Below are positions 1 through 6,833 of a stretch of 34,954 bases of DNA, piece after piece. The translations under genes and the position numbers were made by a program. A model generated the notes under the pieces. That model saw only the letters and a program-made list of their open reading frames with translations. It had not been told where the DNA came from and made no database searches. The DNA lies in assembly GCA_947176895.1 (NCBI GenBank), contig CAMWSK010000028.1, positions 1-34,954 of the forward strand. Reading direction: 5' to 3'. Source of the DNA: an uncultured Prevotellaceae bacterium. GTDB taxonomy: Bacteria; Bacteroidota; Bacteroidia; Bacteroidales; Bacteroidaceae. Position 1 is the stretch's first letter, and each line of letters begins with the position of its first letter.

Positions 1-12
1 CGAAAACAACAG

Positions 13-71
13 AAAAAACATCCTCATGTTTCCCCAAAAACATCCTCATGTTTTCGAAAAACATGAGGATG
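13..71. repeat. Phased dyad repeat cluster 1 (three units, core CCTC/GAGG)
   Basis: Three copies of a short unit, A-run + CAT + four bases + ATG + T-run, have their ten-base cores at 19-28 (catcctcatg), 41-50 (catcctcatg) and 62-71 (catgaggatg). Core spacing is 22 and 21 bases. The first two copies are direct repeats and the third is the exact reverse complement of the second. The cluster lies about 105 bases beyond the stop codon of uvrB. The rest of 72-175 is A/C-rich and I see nothing else in it. The unit frame is shared with three other clusters in the window. This is read directly from the bases; function is inferred. Confidence 0.8.
36..71 (-). terminator. Hairpin terminator candidate downstream of uvrB
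   Basis: Repeat units 2 and 3 of cluster 1 form a perfect 14 bp inverted repeat (41-54 with 58-71, three-base loop). Read on the minus strand the hairpin is followed by five T (36-40), the layout of an intrinsic terminator. It lies about 105 bases past the uvrB stop, so it would give uvrB a long 3' UTR. The stem is fairly A/T-rich, so efficiency is uncertain. Confidence 0.55.
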
Positions 72-175
72 AACACACCAACATGCCACAACACAAAAAC
101 AAAAACAATCGCAACACATACAAGTCTGACTTCATTGCAATCACATCACAATTAAATAATGTACGCACGCATATA

Positions 176-2212
176 TCATCTTAAATCTGCCTCGGCCTGC
201 TTCAAGAGTTCCTCCATGGAAAGCATTTCATCACGATATTGTGCCGCGGTCATGAAATCAAGTTCCTTACTGGCCTGCTGCATCAAGCGACGCGTATGTT
301 CTATGCTTTTCTTAAGCTGCTCCACTGACATGTAAGACATCACGGGATCCGCCACCTGAAGATGCGGAATGGACGTTGTGGGCGTATAGTTTTTTTGCTC
401 AGAGGGTGCTGCTTTTGCCGCCAGACCCACAAGATTCCGTTCCTTATGTATAGGTGTCGGGGTTATTCCGTGTGCCTGATTATAAGCCATCTGCACTTCC
501 CGGCGATGATTGGTTTCCTCGATACAGCCTGCCATTGAACGCGTAATGCGGTCGGCATAGAGAATGGCCTTCCCATTGACGTGACGTGCCGCACGGCCCA
601 CGGTCTGCGTGATGCTGACCTTGCTTCTCAGGAACCCCTCTTGGTCGGCATCAAGAATCCCAACCAACGACACCTCTGGCAAATCCAGGCCCTCACGCAG
701 AAGATTGACCCCGACCAACACATCATAGACTCCCGAGCGGAGATCGTCCATTATCTGCACACGTTCGATGGTATCCACATCACTATGAATGTAGCATGCA
801 CGTATGTCGCAACGCTTCAGATAGTCTGAAAATTCCTCCGCCTGGCGTTTGCTGAGCGTGGTTACGAGCACTCGCTCGCCCACTTCTATTCGTTGATAGA
901 TCTCCTCCAACAAGTCATCGGCCTCATGTTCACGTGGCCGCACTTCGATAATGGGGTCGAGCAGACCTGTGGGACGTATCAGTTGCTCCACGACAACGCC
1001 CCCCGCCTGCTCAAGCTCATAATCTGCAGGCGTGGCACTGACGTAGATTACTTGGTGAGTGAGTTCTTGAAACTCCTCAAACTTCAAGGGCCGGTTATCC
1101 ATAGCTGCGGGCAGACGGAAACCATACTGCACAAGATTGACCTTGCGGGCACGATCACCCCCATACATGGCACCAATTTGCGGAACGGTGACATGGCTTT
1201 CGTCAATAAACATGAGGTAATCCTTCGGGAAAAAGTCCAACAGACAGAAAGGACGTGTACCCGCCTCTCGCCCGTCGAAATAACGGCTATAATTCTCTAT
1301 TCCCGTGCAATGGCCCAACTCGCGAATCATTTCAATATCATAGGTCACGCGTTCTTCCAGACGCTTGGCCTCCAGCATTTTCCCCATTTCCGAAAAGTAC
1401 TTAGTCTGGGCATGCAGGTCTTCCTGTATTTTTCGGATGGCCTGCTCCTGAGTTTCTTTGCTGGTCATAAAGAGGTTGGCCGGATAAACGTGATATTCAT
1501 CGAAACTATCAATCATCTCAAGAGTCTCGGAATCCAGCTCCCGGATACTCTCAATCTCGTCTCCCCAAAAGGTGATACGCAGGAGATTGTCACTGTAGGC
1601 CAAGGCAACGTCCAAGGTGTCGCCTTTCACACGAAACTCTCCCCGACCGAGCGACACATCGTTGCGCACATAGAGCGAATCGGTAAGCCTGAGAAGCAGC
1701 TCGTTTCTGGGAATCTCCAGCCCCACGCGCAGCGCGATCATGCTCTCATAGAAAGCCCCGGGATTGCCCATACCATATATGCAACTAACAGAACTAACGA
1801 CAATCACGTCCTTACGTCCCGAAAGAAGAGCGCTGACAGCAGCCAAACGGAGTTTGTCAATTTCCTCATTGATAGCCAGGTCTTTTTCGATATAGGTGTC
1901 GGTGCTGGGGATATAAGCTTCGGGCTGGTAATAATCATAATAACTGACATAATATTCCACAGCGTTGTTGGGGAAGAAGGACTTCATCTCGCTATAGAGC
2001 TGAGCCGCAAGCGTTTTGTTGTGACTAAGAATAAGCGTAGGCTTGCCTGCCCCGGCAATTACATTGGCCATGGTGAACGTTTTGCCCGAACCGGTCACGC
2101 CCAAGAGTACCTGAGCATGCTCGCCCTGGTCCAGCCCCTCGACGAGCCGGCGAATGGCCTCAGGCTGGTCGCCCGTAGGTTTGTATGCCGATTGCAAATC
2201 AAATTGATCCAT
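176..2212 (-). CDS. uvrB: Excinuclease ABC subunit B (UvrB)
   Basis: UvrB is the damage-verifying helicase-like subunit of nucleotide excision repair; UvrA loads it on DNA and it recruits UvrC. The 678-residue reading has the family's order: Walker A GVTGSGKT at about 38-45, the tyrosine-rich beta-hairpin (YYVSYYDYYQPEAY, about 87-100) that inserts between strands, the DESHVTVPQIGAMYGGDR block, helicase motifs V-VI, and a C-terminal UVR coiled coil that binds UvrC (from about residue 638). Length matches the family (about 670). The frame stays open upstream to 2365, but the start at 2212 (MDQFDLQSAYKPTGDQ) fits homologues and lies about 20 bases downstream of a good -7 box; the upstream extension lies across that promoter. 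It is transcribed divergently from bamD. uvrA is in the same window but on the other strand. Confidence 0.97.
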   Translation of the reverse strand: MDQFDLQSAYKPTGDQPEAIRRLVEGLDQGEHAQVLLGVTGSGKTFTMANVIAGAGKPTLILSHNKTLAAQLYSEMKSFFPNNAVEYYVSYYDYYQPEAYIPSTDTYIEKDLAINEEIDKLRLAAVSALLSGRKDVIVVSSVSCIYGMGNPGAFYESMIALRVGLEIPRNELLLRLTDSLYVRNDVSLGRGEFRVKGDTLDVALAYSDNLLRITFWGDEIESIRELDSETLEMIDSFDEYHVYPANLFMTSKETQEQAIRKIQEDLHAQTKYFSEMGKMLEAKRLEERVTYDIEMIRELGHCTGIENYSRYFDGREAGTRPFCLLDFFPKDYLMFIDESHVTVPQIGAMYGGDRARKVNLVQYGFRLPAAMDNRPLKFEEFQELTHQVIYVSATPADYELEQAGGVVVEQLIRPTGLLDPIIEVRPREHEADDLLEEIYQRIEVGERVLVTTLSKRQAEEFSDYLKRCDIRACYIHSDVDTIERVQIMDDLRSGVYDVLVGVNLLREGLDLPEVSLVGILDADQEGFLRSKVSITQTVGRAARHVNGKAILYADRITRSMAGCIEETNHRREVQMAYNQAHGITPTPIHKERNLVGLAAKAAPSEQKNYTPTTSIPHLQVADPVMSYMSVEQLKKSIEHTRRLMQQASKELDFMTAAQYRDEMLSMEELLKQAEADLR

Positions 2213-2232
2213 GTAAACAATATCTTGACTTG

Positions 2233-2266
2233 CAAAAGTACGACAAATAAAGTGAAATATGACAAA
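2233..2266 (-). promoter_or_regulatory. Bacteroidota-type promoter of uvrB
   Basis: On the minus strand a -7 box TACTTTTG (2240-2233) matches TAnnTTTG, and a TTTG -33 box lies at 2266-2263, 22 bases upstream. Transcription would begin near 2226, leaving a leader of roughly 13 bases before the 2212 start codon. This fixes the uvrB start. Confidence 0.65.
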
Positions 2267-2312
2267 AAAACGACCTATGGCCGTTCCCCAAAGGACAAAA
2301 AAACAAGAAGCA

Positions 2313-2343
2313 TTGGCTATGTGTGGATTTTTTCGTAACTTTG
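2313..2343 (+). promoter_or_regulatory. Promoter of the bamD-rpoZ-DUF4293 operon
   Basis: TAACTTTG at 2336-2343 matches the TAnnTTTG -7 box exactly. TTGG at 2313-2316 serves as the -33 element with a 19-base spacer. Expected start is near 2350, about 20 bases before the bamD ATG. The tsaB promoter also has TTGG at -33, which supports the reading. Confidence 0.6.
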
Positions 2344-2371
2344 CGCACCTAATATGTGGTAACAAAGCAAA

Positions 2372-3220
2372 ATGAAGAATCTATTGATATTATGCACTGC
2401 AGGTTTGTTGCTGCTGACCAGTTGTAACGAATATCAGAGTCTGATGAAGAGCGCAGATTATGAATATCGCTACGAAGCCGCCAAAGCCTATTACGCCGAG
2501 GGCAAATACACCAAAGCCTCTGTATTGCTGGGCGACCTGGTGGCCACACTGAAAGGTACCGCATGGGGGGAAGAGTGCATGTATCTGCTGGCTATGAGTG
2601 AGTATAAAAACAAAAACTACGAGACGGCCGGCGATTATTTCAAGAAATATTATCAACGCTACCCCAATGGCATCTATACCGAATCGGCTTTCTACCAAAG
2701 CGGCCTCGCACTCTTCAACCAAACACCTGACACCCGACTGGACCAGACCAACACCATCAAAGCCATGGGCGAACTGCAAGCCTTCATGGACGCCTATCCT
2801 TTCAGTCCTCTGAAAGCGGAGTGTCAGGAGAAGGTGATGCAACTGCAGGACAAACTGGTGGAAAAGGAAGTGTTGGCAGCCCAGCTTTACTATGATTTGG
2901 GCACCTACGCGGTCAATTGCTTCTACGGTGGCACCAATTACGACGCCTGCATCGTTACTGCGCGGAACGCTTTGAACGACTATCCCTTTGCCGCACAGGA
3001 AAAGCGCGAAAAACTTTCGTGGCTGATGTTAAGTTCCAAATACAAACTGGCAAATGAGAGTATTGAATCCAAGCGCGTGCAGCGCTTCCGCGACGCCATC
3101 GACGAGTTTTACGCTTTTGAAAACGATTTCCCCGAGTCGAAATACATGAAGAATGCCCGAGAAATACTCCGGAAGGCAGAAAAAGTGGTAAAAAACAATG
3201 GAGGATTTGTCGAGGATTAG
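2372..3220 (+). CDS. bamD: Outer membrane assembly lipoprotein BamD
   Basis: BamD is the essential TPR lipoprotein of the BAM complex, which folds beta-barrels into the outer membrane. The 282-residue protein begins with a lipoprotein signal: MKNL, a leucine-rich stretch, then the lipobox LTSC with the lipidated Cys at 18. The mature part is helical with TPR-like blocks, for example the YYAEGKYTKASVLL segment and the AGDYFKKYYQRYP segment, the usual BamD signature in this phylum. It leads an apparent operon with an omega-like RNA polymerase subunit and DUF4293, a pairing I know from Bacteroidales genomes. Start chosen at the ATG beginning the signal peptide, about 20 bases after the predicted transcription start. 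Confidence 0.92.
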   Translation: MKNLLILCTAGLLLLTSCNEYQSLMKSADYEYRYEAAKAYYAEGKYTKASVLLGDLVATLKGTAWGEECMYLLAMSEYKNKNYETAGDYFKKYYQRYPNGIYTESAFYQSGLALFNQTPDTRLDQTNTIKAMGELQAFMDAYPFSPLKAECQEKVMQLQDKLVEKEVLAAQLYYDLGTYAVNCFYGGTNYDACIVTARNALNDYPFAAQEKREKLSWLMLSSKYKLANESIESKRVQRFRDAIDEFYAFENDFPESKYMKNAREILRKAEKVVKNNGGFVED

Positions 3221-3257
3221 CCGATACCGAATTTGAAAAAACAAAAACAATAAATAA

Positions 3258-3593
3258 ATGGATTACAAAAAAACAAACGCACCCACCAACACCGTCACAC
3301 GCAACACAATGGAATTGTGCAACGAGACCGGTAACATCTATGAAAGCATTGCTATCATCGGCAAGCGTGCCAACCAGATTTCAGTAGAAATCAAGCAGGA
3401 ACTGAGCAAGAAACTGCAGGAGTTCAGCACCACTACCGATAGCCTGGACGAGGTGTTTGAAAACCGCGAGCAGATAGAAATCAGCCGTTTCTACGAAAAG
3501 CTCCCCAAACCATCCCTGATTGCCACCGAGGAATTTTTGGAGGGCAAGGTGTATTTCCGCAATGCCGCCCAAAGTGCCGACACCGAGGATTAA
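3258..3593 (+). CDS. rpoZ: RNA polymerase omega-like subunit (Rpb6 family)
   Basis: A 111-residue cytoplasmic protein matching in pattern the Bacteroidota version of the omega subunit (RpoZ/Rpb6), which helps assemble and stabilise the beta' subunit. Visible markers are the N-terminal NETGNIYESIAIIGKRANQI block, the omega helix with the conserved family residues, and an acidic C-terminus. Its place directly after bamD (37-base gap) and before DUF4293 is the usual context in this phylum. Proteobacterial omega is so different that the call rests on the phylum-specific pattern and neighbours. Confidence 0.85.
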   Translation: MDYKKTNAPTNTVTRNTMELCNETGNIYESIAIIGKRANQISVEIKQELSKKLQEFSTTTDSLDEVFENREQIEISRFYEKLPKPSLIATEEFLEGKVYFRNAAQSADTED

Positions 3594-3622
3594 ACACAAC
3601 ACTCCCTTCACATCGGCGAACC

Positions 3623-4069
3623 ATGATTCAACGCATTCAATCGGTCTACATGCTTGTGGCCACAATGCTGGGTGTTCTATGCCTGTGCATGCCCGTCGGT
3701 CGGCTGACCATGACCGACGGATTGGGCACGCTGACCAATCTGAAACTGACACTGACAACGGGAGAATCAAGCAACAGCCCATGGGCGTTGTTTGCCATCC
3801 TGTTGTTTTCTACCGTGCTCAACGGCATTACCATCTTTGCCTACCGCAACCGCATCTGGCAGATGCGTACGCTGGTGGTAGCCATTCTCTTCCTCATCGG
3901 CTACTATGCATTTTTCGCCTTCTATGTATGGGTGATAGCAAACAGCTTGAGTTTCCGTCCCACGCTGACCAGTTCCTTCCCTCTTATCATTATTGTACTG
4001 GATTATCTGGCTTTCCGACGCGTACTGAAAGACGAGATGCTGGTGCGCTCGTTAGACCGACTGCGGTAA
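3623..4069 (+). CDS. DUF4293 family integral membrane protein
   Basis: A 148-residue protein with four predicted membrane segments, at roughly residues 5-25, 50-70, 83-107 and 114-130, and the MIQRIQSVYMLVA opening typical of DUF4293. The function of this family is not known to me. It ends the bamD operon, 29 bases after the omega-like gene, and converges on the minus-strand barrel gene. Repeat cluster 2 fills the gap between the two stop codons. No catalytic motif is visible. Confidence 0.85.
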   Translation: MIQRIQSVYMLVATMLGVLCLCMPVGRLTMTDGLGTLTNLKLTLTTGESSNSPWALFAILLFSTVLNGITIFAYRNRIWQMRTLVVAILFLIGYYAFFAFYVWVIANSLSFRPTLTSSFPLIIIVLDYLAFRRVLKDEMLVRSLDRLR

Positions 4070-4080
4070 CAAAAGAAAAA

Positions 4081-4114
4081 ACATTCGGATGTCTTTGCCA
4101 AAACATCCGAATGT
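4081..4114 (-). terminator. Hairpin from repeat units 1 and 2, terminator candidate for the minus-strand operon
   Basis: ACATTCGGATGT (4081-4092) is the exact reverse complement of ACATCCGAATGT (4103-4114), with a ten-base loop. On the minus strand the stem is followed by a run of T (complement of 4076-4080, then cttt). That places a terminator-like structure about 95 bases past the stop of the barrel gene that ends at 4209. Confidence 0.5.
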
Positions 4115-4121
4115 GTCAACC

Positions 4122-4161
4122 AAAACGTCCGAATGTTTTTGCTCAAACATTCGGACGTTTT
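4122..4161. terminator. Bidirectional hairpin from repeat units 3 and 4
   Basis: A perfect 17 bp inverted repeat: aaaacgtccgaatgttt (4122-4138) pairs with aaacattcggacgtttt (4145-4161) around a six-base loop. A and T runs at the stem ends give a U-tract in either direction, the layout of a bidirectional terminator between convergent genes. It is 53 bases beyond the DUF4293 stop. The CG step in both outer arms is a compensated change relative to units 1 and 2. Confidence 0.6.
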
Positions 4162-4208
4162 TCTGTTGATGAAGGTAATACCTTGCGGTATATCAACCCA
4201 CTTAAACA

Positions 4209-4916
4209 TCAAAACTGTTTCTTCTTGCGCCTTATATCGATAAGATAGCCGGCCTTCACAATAATCGTTCCGTTAGCAGAGCGGGAGAAATAATCGGATT
4301 TACCGTTGCTGAACATATCGCCCAGGGCATAATAATAACGGCCCTCCAACATAAAATGCCCTACCTTGGTGTTAATTTCAAGACCAAGTCCGCCTGTCAG
4401 ACCATATTCAAACTTTTTGTCCACGGCCATGCCATACTGTCCTGTGACATTATTCGGACGCTTGCCCAAAGTCTCATCGGACCATTCACCCGACTTGTTC
4501 TCCTGGTCACTCAAGAAAAAACCGAGTTGAGGGCCAAGAACCAAATATCCCATCACACCACGATGTTCCTTACCAAAGCTCAGCCGTGCCAACAAAGGCA
4601 ACTGAACATAGTGCATCGTGCGGCTATATGTGTCATCGCTGGTCTCAATCACTTCCTTCCAACCCATCCGGGCATAGTTCAACTCAGCCTGCAGGGCACA
4701 CAGGATATTAAAATAACGCTCGCTGGTATAGCGAAGCGTAAGGCCACCCGTGACCCCTCCATGAAAGTCCTGTTTGACACTGGGACTAAAAGAAACCTTA
4801 TTCAGCAGATAACCGCCATTGACTCCCAAGGCCAATTGGTTGCGATACTCGCCCACCTGTGCCCAAGCAGATGAGACAAGAAGAGAAAGAAAAGCCGAAA
4901 ACAGAATCTTCTTCAT
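4209..4916 (-). CDS. PorT-family outer membrane beta-barrel protein
   Basis: A 235-residue protein with a clear signal peptide (MKKILFSAFLSLLVSSAWAQ) and alternating amphipathic strands through the mature part, for example LALGVNGGYLLNKVSF, GLTLRYTSERYFN, LQAELNYARMGWKE and MLEGRYYYALGDMF. This is the pattern of the PorT/OMP_b-brl_2 family, small eight-stranded-type barrels common in Bacteroidota. It ends in a basic tail (RRKKKQF). Its ATG overlaps the stop of the upstream periplasmic-binding-like gene (ATGA at 4916-4913), so the two are probably translationally coupled and may act together at the outer membrane. A specific ligand cannot be read from the sequence. Confidence 0.8.
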   Translation of the reverse strand: MKKILFSAFLSLLVSSAWAQVGEYRNQLALGVNGGYLLNKVSFSPSVKQDFHGGVTGGLTLRYTSERYFNILCALQAELNYARMGWKEVIETSDDTYSRTMHYVQLPLLARLSFGKEHRGVMGYLVLGPQLGFFLSDQENKSGEWSDETLGKRPNNVTGQYGMAVDKKFEYGLTGGLGLEINTKVGHFMLEGRYYYALGDMFSNGKSDYFSRSANGTIIVKAGYLIDIRRKKKQF

Positions 4917-5995
4917 CGAACCAAACTGACAATCTTGTTGGGCTGGAAATGGACCAACTGCACAAAATGGTTAACAAAAGGACTATCCGCACTCTCTTGC
5001 CGGAAGGCAAAACCATGTTGCAAGGGCTTCACACTCACGCTCTGCATAGCAAAAAGTCCCAGGTCAAACCCCGTCATGGCAATGGACGGGTTGGAGGACA
5101 AGGGCACTTGTTTGAAGTTGCTGCGATAAGATTGATTGAAACGCAACGAATGGCCGCTCAAGGGATTATTATAAAAGGTGCTGAACACGTAAGTGTCCAA
5201 GGCATGAAGTTGCGCGGTATATTGAGCGCCAAGCGACAACCACTCGGGAAAGCCCACCAGCGAGATGTCGTAAGAGGGATGCTCGCTTTTCAGCGTCAAC
5301 AGAAAAGATGAGACACTGCTAAGAGTTGCCCCCCCCGGCGTATCCATCAGGATGACATTCTTATGCGTCTTGTCCAATGTCTCCAGAGCCTCATCATAGC
5401 CATCTCTCACATCCAGCGTGCTGTAATACAAACCATAATCATCCAACCGTTCCTTCAGATTCTGCTGAAGTGCCACACCACGGGCTTCCTGTTGCTTGGT
5501 GGTCAGGAACACGAAATTGGCATCGGGAAAGTTCTCAAGAAGCAATTGGACAACACCTGCATAGGTCACCTCCTGCGGAGCCACATTCTCAAAAACAGAC
5601 GGAAGATTGCGGTCTCCGGCCACAGGAGTATTAAACGGCATCAGCAGTTGAATGCCCCATTGACTGCAGAACTTGGCCAGAACAGCCGCCTGAGAAGGTA
5701 TCCCGGGTCCCACGATACAATCCATCCGAGCCATCTCGCCACGACGAAGCACCTCACTCATCTCGGCAGGTGTGGTGCCACTATCCAACGCATATATTTC
5801 CAAAGAAACGCCCTCGGCGCGAACGCTGTCTGCAGCCATCAAAAAACCACGATAGAATTCCACCATCGTCTGTCTCATTTTCCCTTGAGCACCGAAAGGA
5901 AGCAACACGCCAATGCGGCGAGCCGAAACCATCTGCACCAACAAAAGGCTCATAACAAGAAAGCCGAAAAAACGCTTAAAAGACAATATCGCCAT
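4913..5995 (-). CDS. Periplasmic-binding-protein-fold exported protein (amino acid ABC-type, no LysM)
   Basis: A 360-residue exported protein. After a hydrophobic leader (FFGFLVMSLLLVQMVSA) it opens with RRIGVLLPFG, followed by YRGFLMAADS and CIVGPGIPSQAAVLA, the start of a type I periplasmic binding fold as in Leu/Ile/Val-type ABC receptors. Related Bacteroidota proteins I know often carry LysM domains before this fold; none is visible here. No permease or ATPase gene is adjacent, so transport is unlikely; a sensor or scaffold role is a guess. The frame is open to 6049, but a promoter at 6019-6050 places transcription start near 6012, so the ATG at 5995 (MAILSFKRFF) is preferred. It is coupled by ATGA overlap to the barrel gene downstream. 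Confidence 0.78.
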   Translation of the reverse strand: MAILSFKRFFGFLVMSLLLVQMVSARRIGVLLPFGAQGKMRQTMVEFYRGFLMAADSVRAEGVSLEIYALDSGTTPAEMSEVLRRGEMARMDCIVGPGIPSQAAVLAKFCSQWGIQLLMPFNTPVAGDRNLPSVFENVAPQEVTYAGVVQLLLENFPDANFVFLTTKQQEARGVALQQNLKERLDDYGLYYSTLDVRDGYDEALETLDKTHKNVILMDTPGGATLSSVSSFLLTLKSEHPSYDISLVGFPEWLSLGAQYTAQLHALDTYVFSTFYNNPLSGHSLRFNQSYRSNFKQVPLSSNPSIAMTGFDLGLFAMQSVSVKPLQHGFAFRQESADSPFVNHFVQLVHFQPNKIVSLVR

Positions 5996-6018
5996 AATTA
6001 TACGTGTAATCAATATGA

Positions 6019-6050
6019 CAAAGGTAAACCAAAGCCTCGAAAAAAACAAA
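6019..6050 (-). promoter_or_regulatory. Bacteroidota-type promoter of the binding-protein/barrel operon
   Basis: On the minus strand TACCTTTG (6026-6019) is a perfect TAnnTTTG -7 box, with TTTG at 6050-6047 as -33 box and a 20-base spacer. Expected start near 6012 gives a leader of about 17 bases to the ATG at 5995. Confidence 0.7.
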
Positions 6051-6090
6051 AAAAGCGGGGACGTTGTCGGTTCGTTGGCATATTTTTTTG

Positions 6091-6098
6091 TACATTTG
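6091..6098 (+). promoter_or_regulatory. -7 box of the T9SS cargo/uvrA operon
   Basis: TACATTTG matches TAnnTTTG and lies 26 bases before the ATG at 6125. No good -33 element is visible at 19-22 bases upstream. With the minus-strand promoter at 6019-6050 it makes a divergent promoter region. Confidence 0.5.
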
Positions 6099-6124
6099 TC
6101 CTTATATATAATAGCGAGACTGAA

Positions 6125-6829
6125 ATGAAACGACTATTCATCTATCTGACAGCCATCATGTGGGCTCTATCTGCTCACGCCCAATATCCTACGGTGAATC
6201 CGCAGGGGCTGTTCACCACGGCGGACGGAGAAGAAACCGACGATGCCTCAGGTGGACAGAACGCCCCTCTGACCGCTGTGTTTACGGCGAATCCCAGCGA
6301 TGTGGGCGAATACACCGCCCGCTACGAATGGAAAATTTTTGAACCGGGAAACGAACAATCGCCTTTGGTGCACCGTTTTGAGGAAGACATCGACTACGTG
6401 TTCAGTAAAAGCGGTACGTTTTACGTTCAACTTTATGCAACTTTTACACGCAACGGCGAGACCATCGACTATCCGGCCGAGGGGGAAGAGAATCCAATTA
6501 TAGTAAACATCAGCGAGAGCAAATTGGAGATGCCCAACGCTTTCAGCCCCAACGGAGACGGTTACAACGACATCTATAAAGCCAAAGAAGGTTACCAAAG
6601 TATTGTGAAGTTCAAGGCCACCATCTTCAACCGCTGGGGTCAGGAAATCTTCTCCTGGACCAATCCCGCAGAAGGATGGGACGGGAAATGGCATGGGAAG
6701 ACGGTGAAAGACGGCGTCTATTACGTGAGAGTGGATGCTTTGGGAGCAGACGGACGCAAATATAAAATCCGACGCGACGTGAATGTGCTGACCGGCTACC
6801 AAAATCAGGGTGGAAGCACTATCGAATGA
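6125..6829 (+). CDS. Secreted protein with gliding-motility-type C-terminal domain (T9SS type B cargo)
   Basis: A 234-residue protein with a signal peptide (MKRLFIYLTAIMWALSAHAQ). The middle part (about 30-130) has a PKD/Ig-like feel: EYTARYEWKIFEPGN followed by FSKSGTFYVQLYATF. The last 90 residues are the gliding-motility-associated C-terminal domain (CHU_C/TIGR04131 type): NAFSPNGDGYNDIYK, then ATIFNRWGQEIF, then GWDGKWHGKTVKDGVYYVRV. In Bacteroidota this domain directs export by the type IX secretion system (type B sorting). It is followed four bases later by uvrA, and the two probably share a transcript. The reading frame is open far upstream, but the ATG at 6125 begins the signal peptide and follows the -7 box. 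Confidence 0.85.
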   Translation: MKRLFIYLTAIMWALSAHAQYPTVNPQGLFTTADGEETDDASGGQNAPLTAVFTANPSDVGEYTARYEWKIFEPGNEQSPLVHRFEEDIDYVFSKSGTFYVQLYATFTRNGETIDYPAEGEENPIIVNISESKLEMPNAFSPNGDGYNDIYKAKEGYQSIVKFKATIFNRWGQEIFSWTNPAEGWDGKWHGKTVKDGVYYVRVDALGADGRKYKIRRDVNVLTGYQNQGGSTIE

Positions 6830-6833
6830 TGTC

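Larger units (their letters stand above)
4076..4162. repeat. Phased dyad repeat cluster 2 (four units, core TCGG/CCGA)
   Basis: Four units have ten-base cores at 4082-4091 (catTCGGatg), 4104-4113 (catCCGAatg), 4126-4135 (cgtCCGAatg) and 4148-4157 (catTCGGacg). Spacing is exactly 22 bases each time. All four carry the same central tetramer, in the order +, -, -, +. Units 1/2 and 3/4 are inverted copies of each other. The unit 3 change (cat to cgt) is matched in unit 4 (atg to acg), so the stem is kept. The cluster lies between two convergent genes. The rest of 4163-4208 shows nothing else. Confidence 0.85.

Noticed and set aside
893..2338. Long plus-strand open frame of 481 codons opposite uvrB
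   Set aside because: It is antisense to a gene with full UvrB motifs, has no recognisable domain, and results from codon bias of the true gene.
2213..2365. Fifty-one extra residues at the UvrB N-terminus
   Set aside because: The extension runs through the promoter and has no family similarity; the start at 2212 fits both.
13..4162. CRISPR array suggested by regularly spaced short repeats
   Set aside because: Units are only about 16-19 bases, the gaps are only a few bases, the variable part is four bases in the middle of the dyad, and no cas gene is present.
5363..6124. Long N-terminal extension of the T9SS cargo protein
   Set aside because: It is antisense to the periplasmic-binding-fold gene, and a signal peptide begins at 6125 just after a -7 box.
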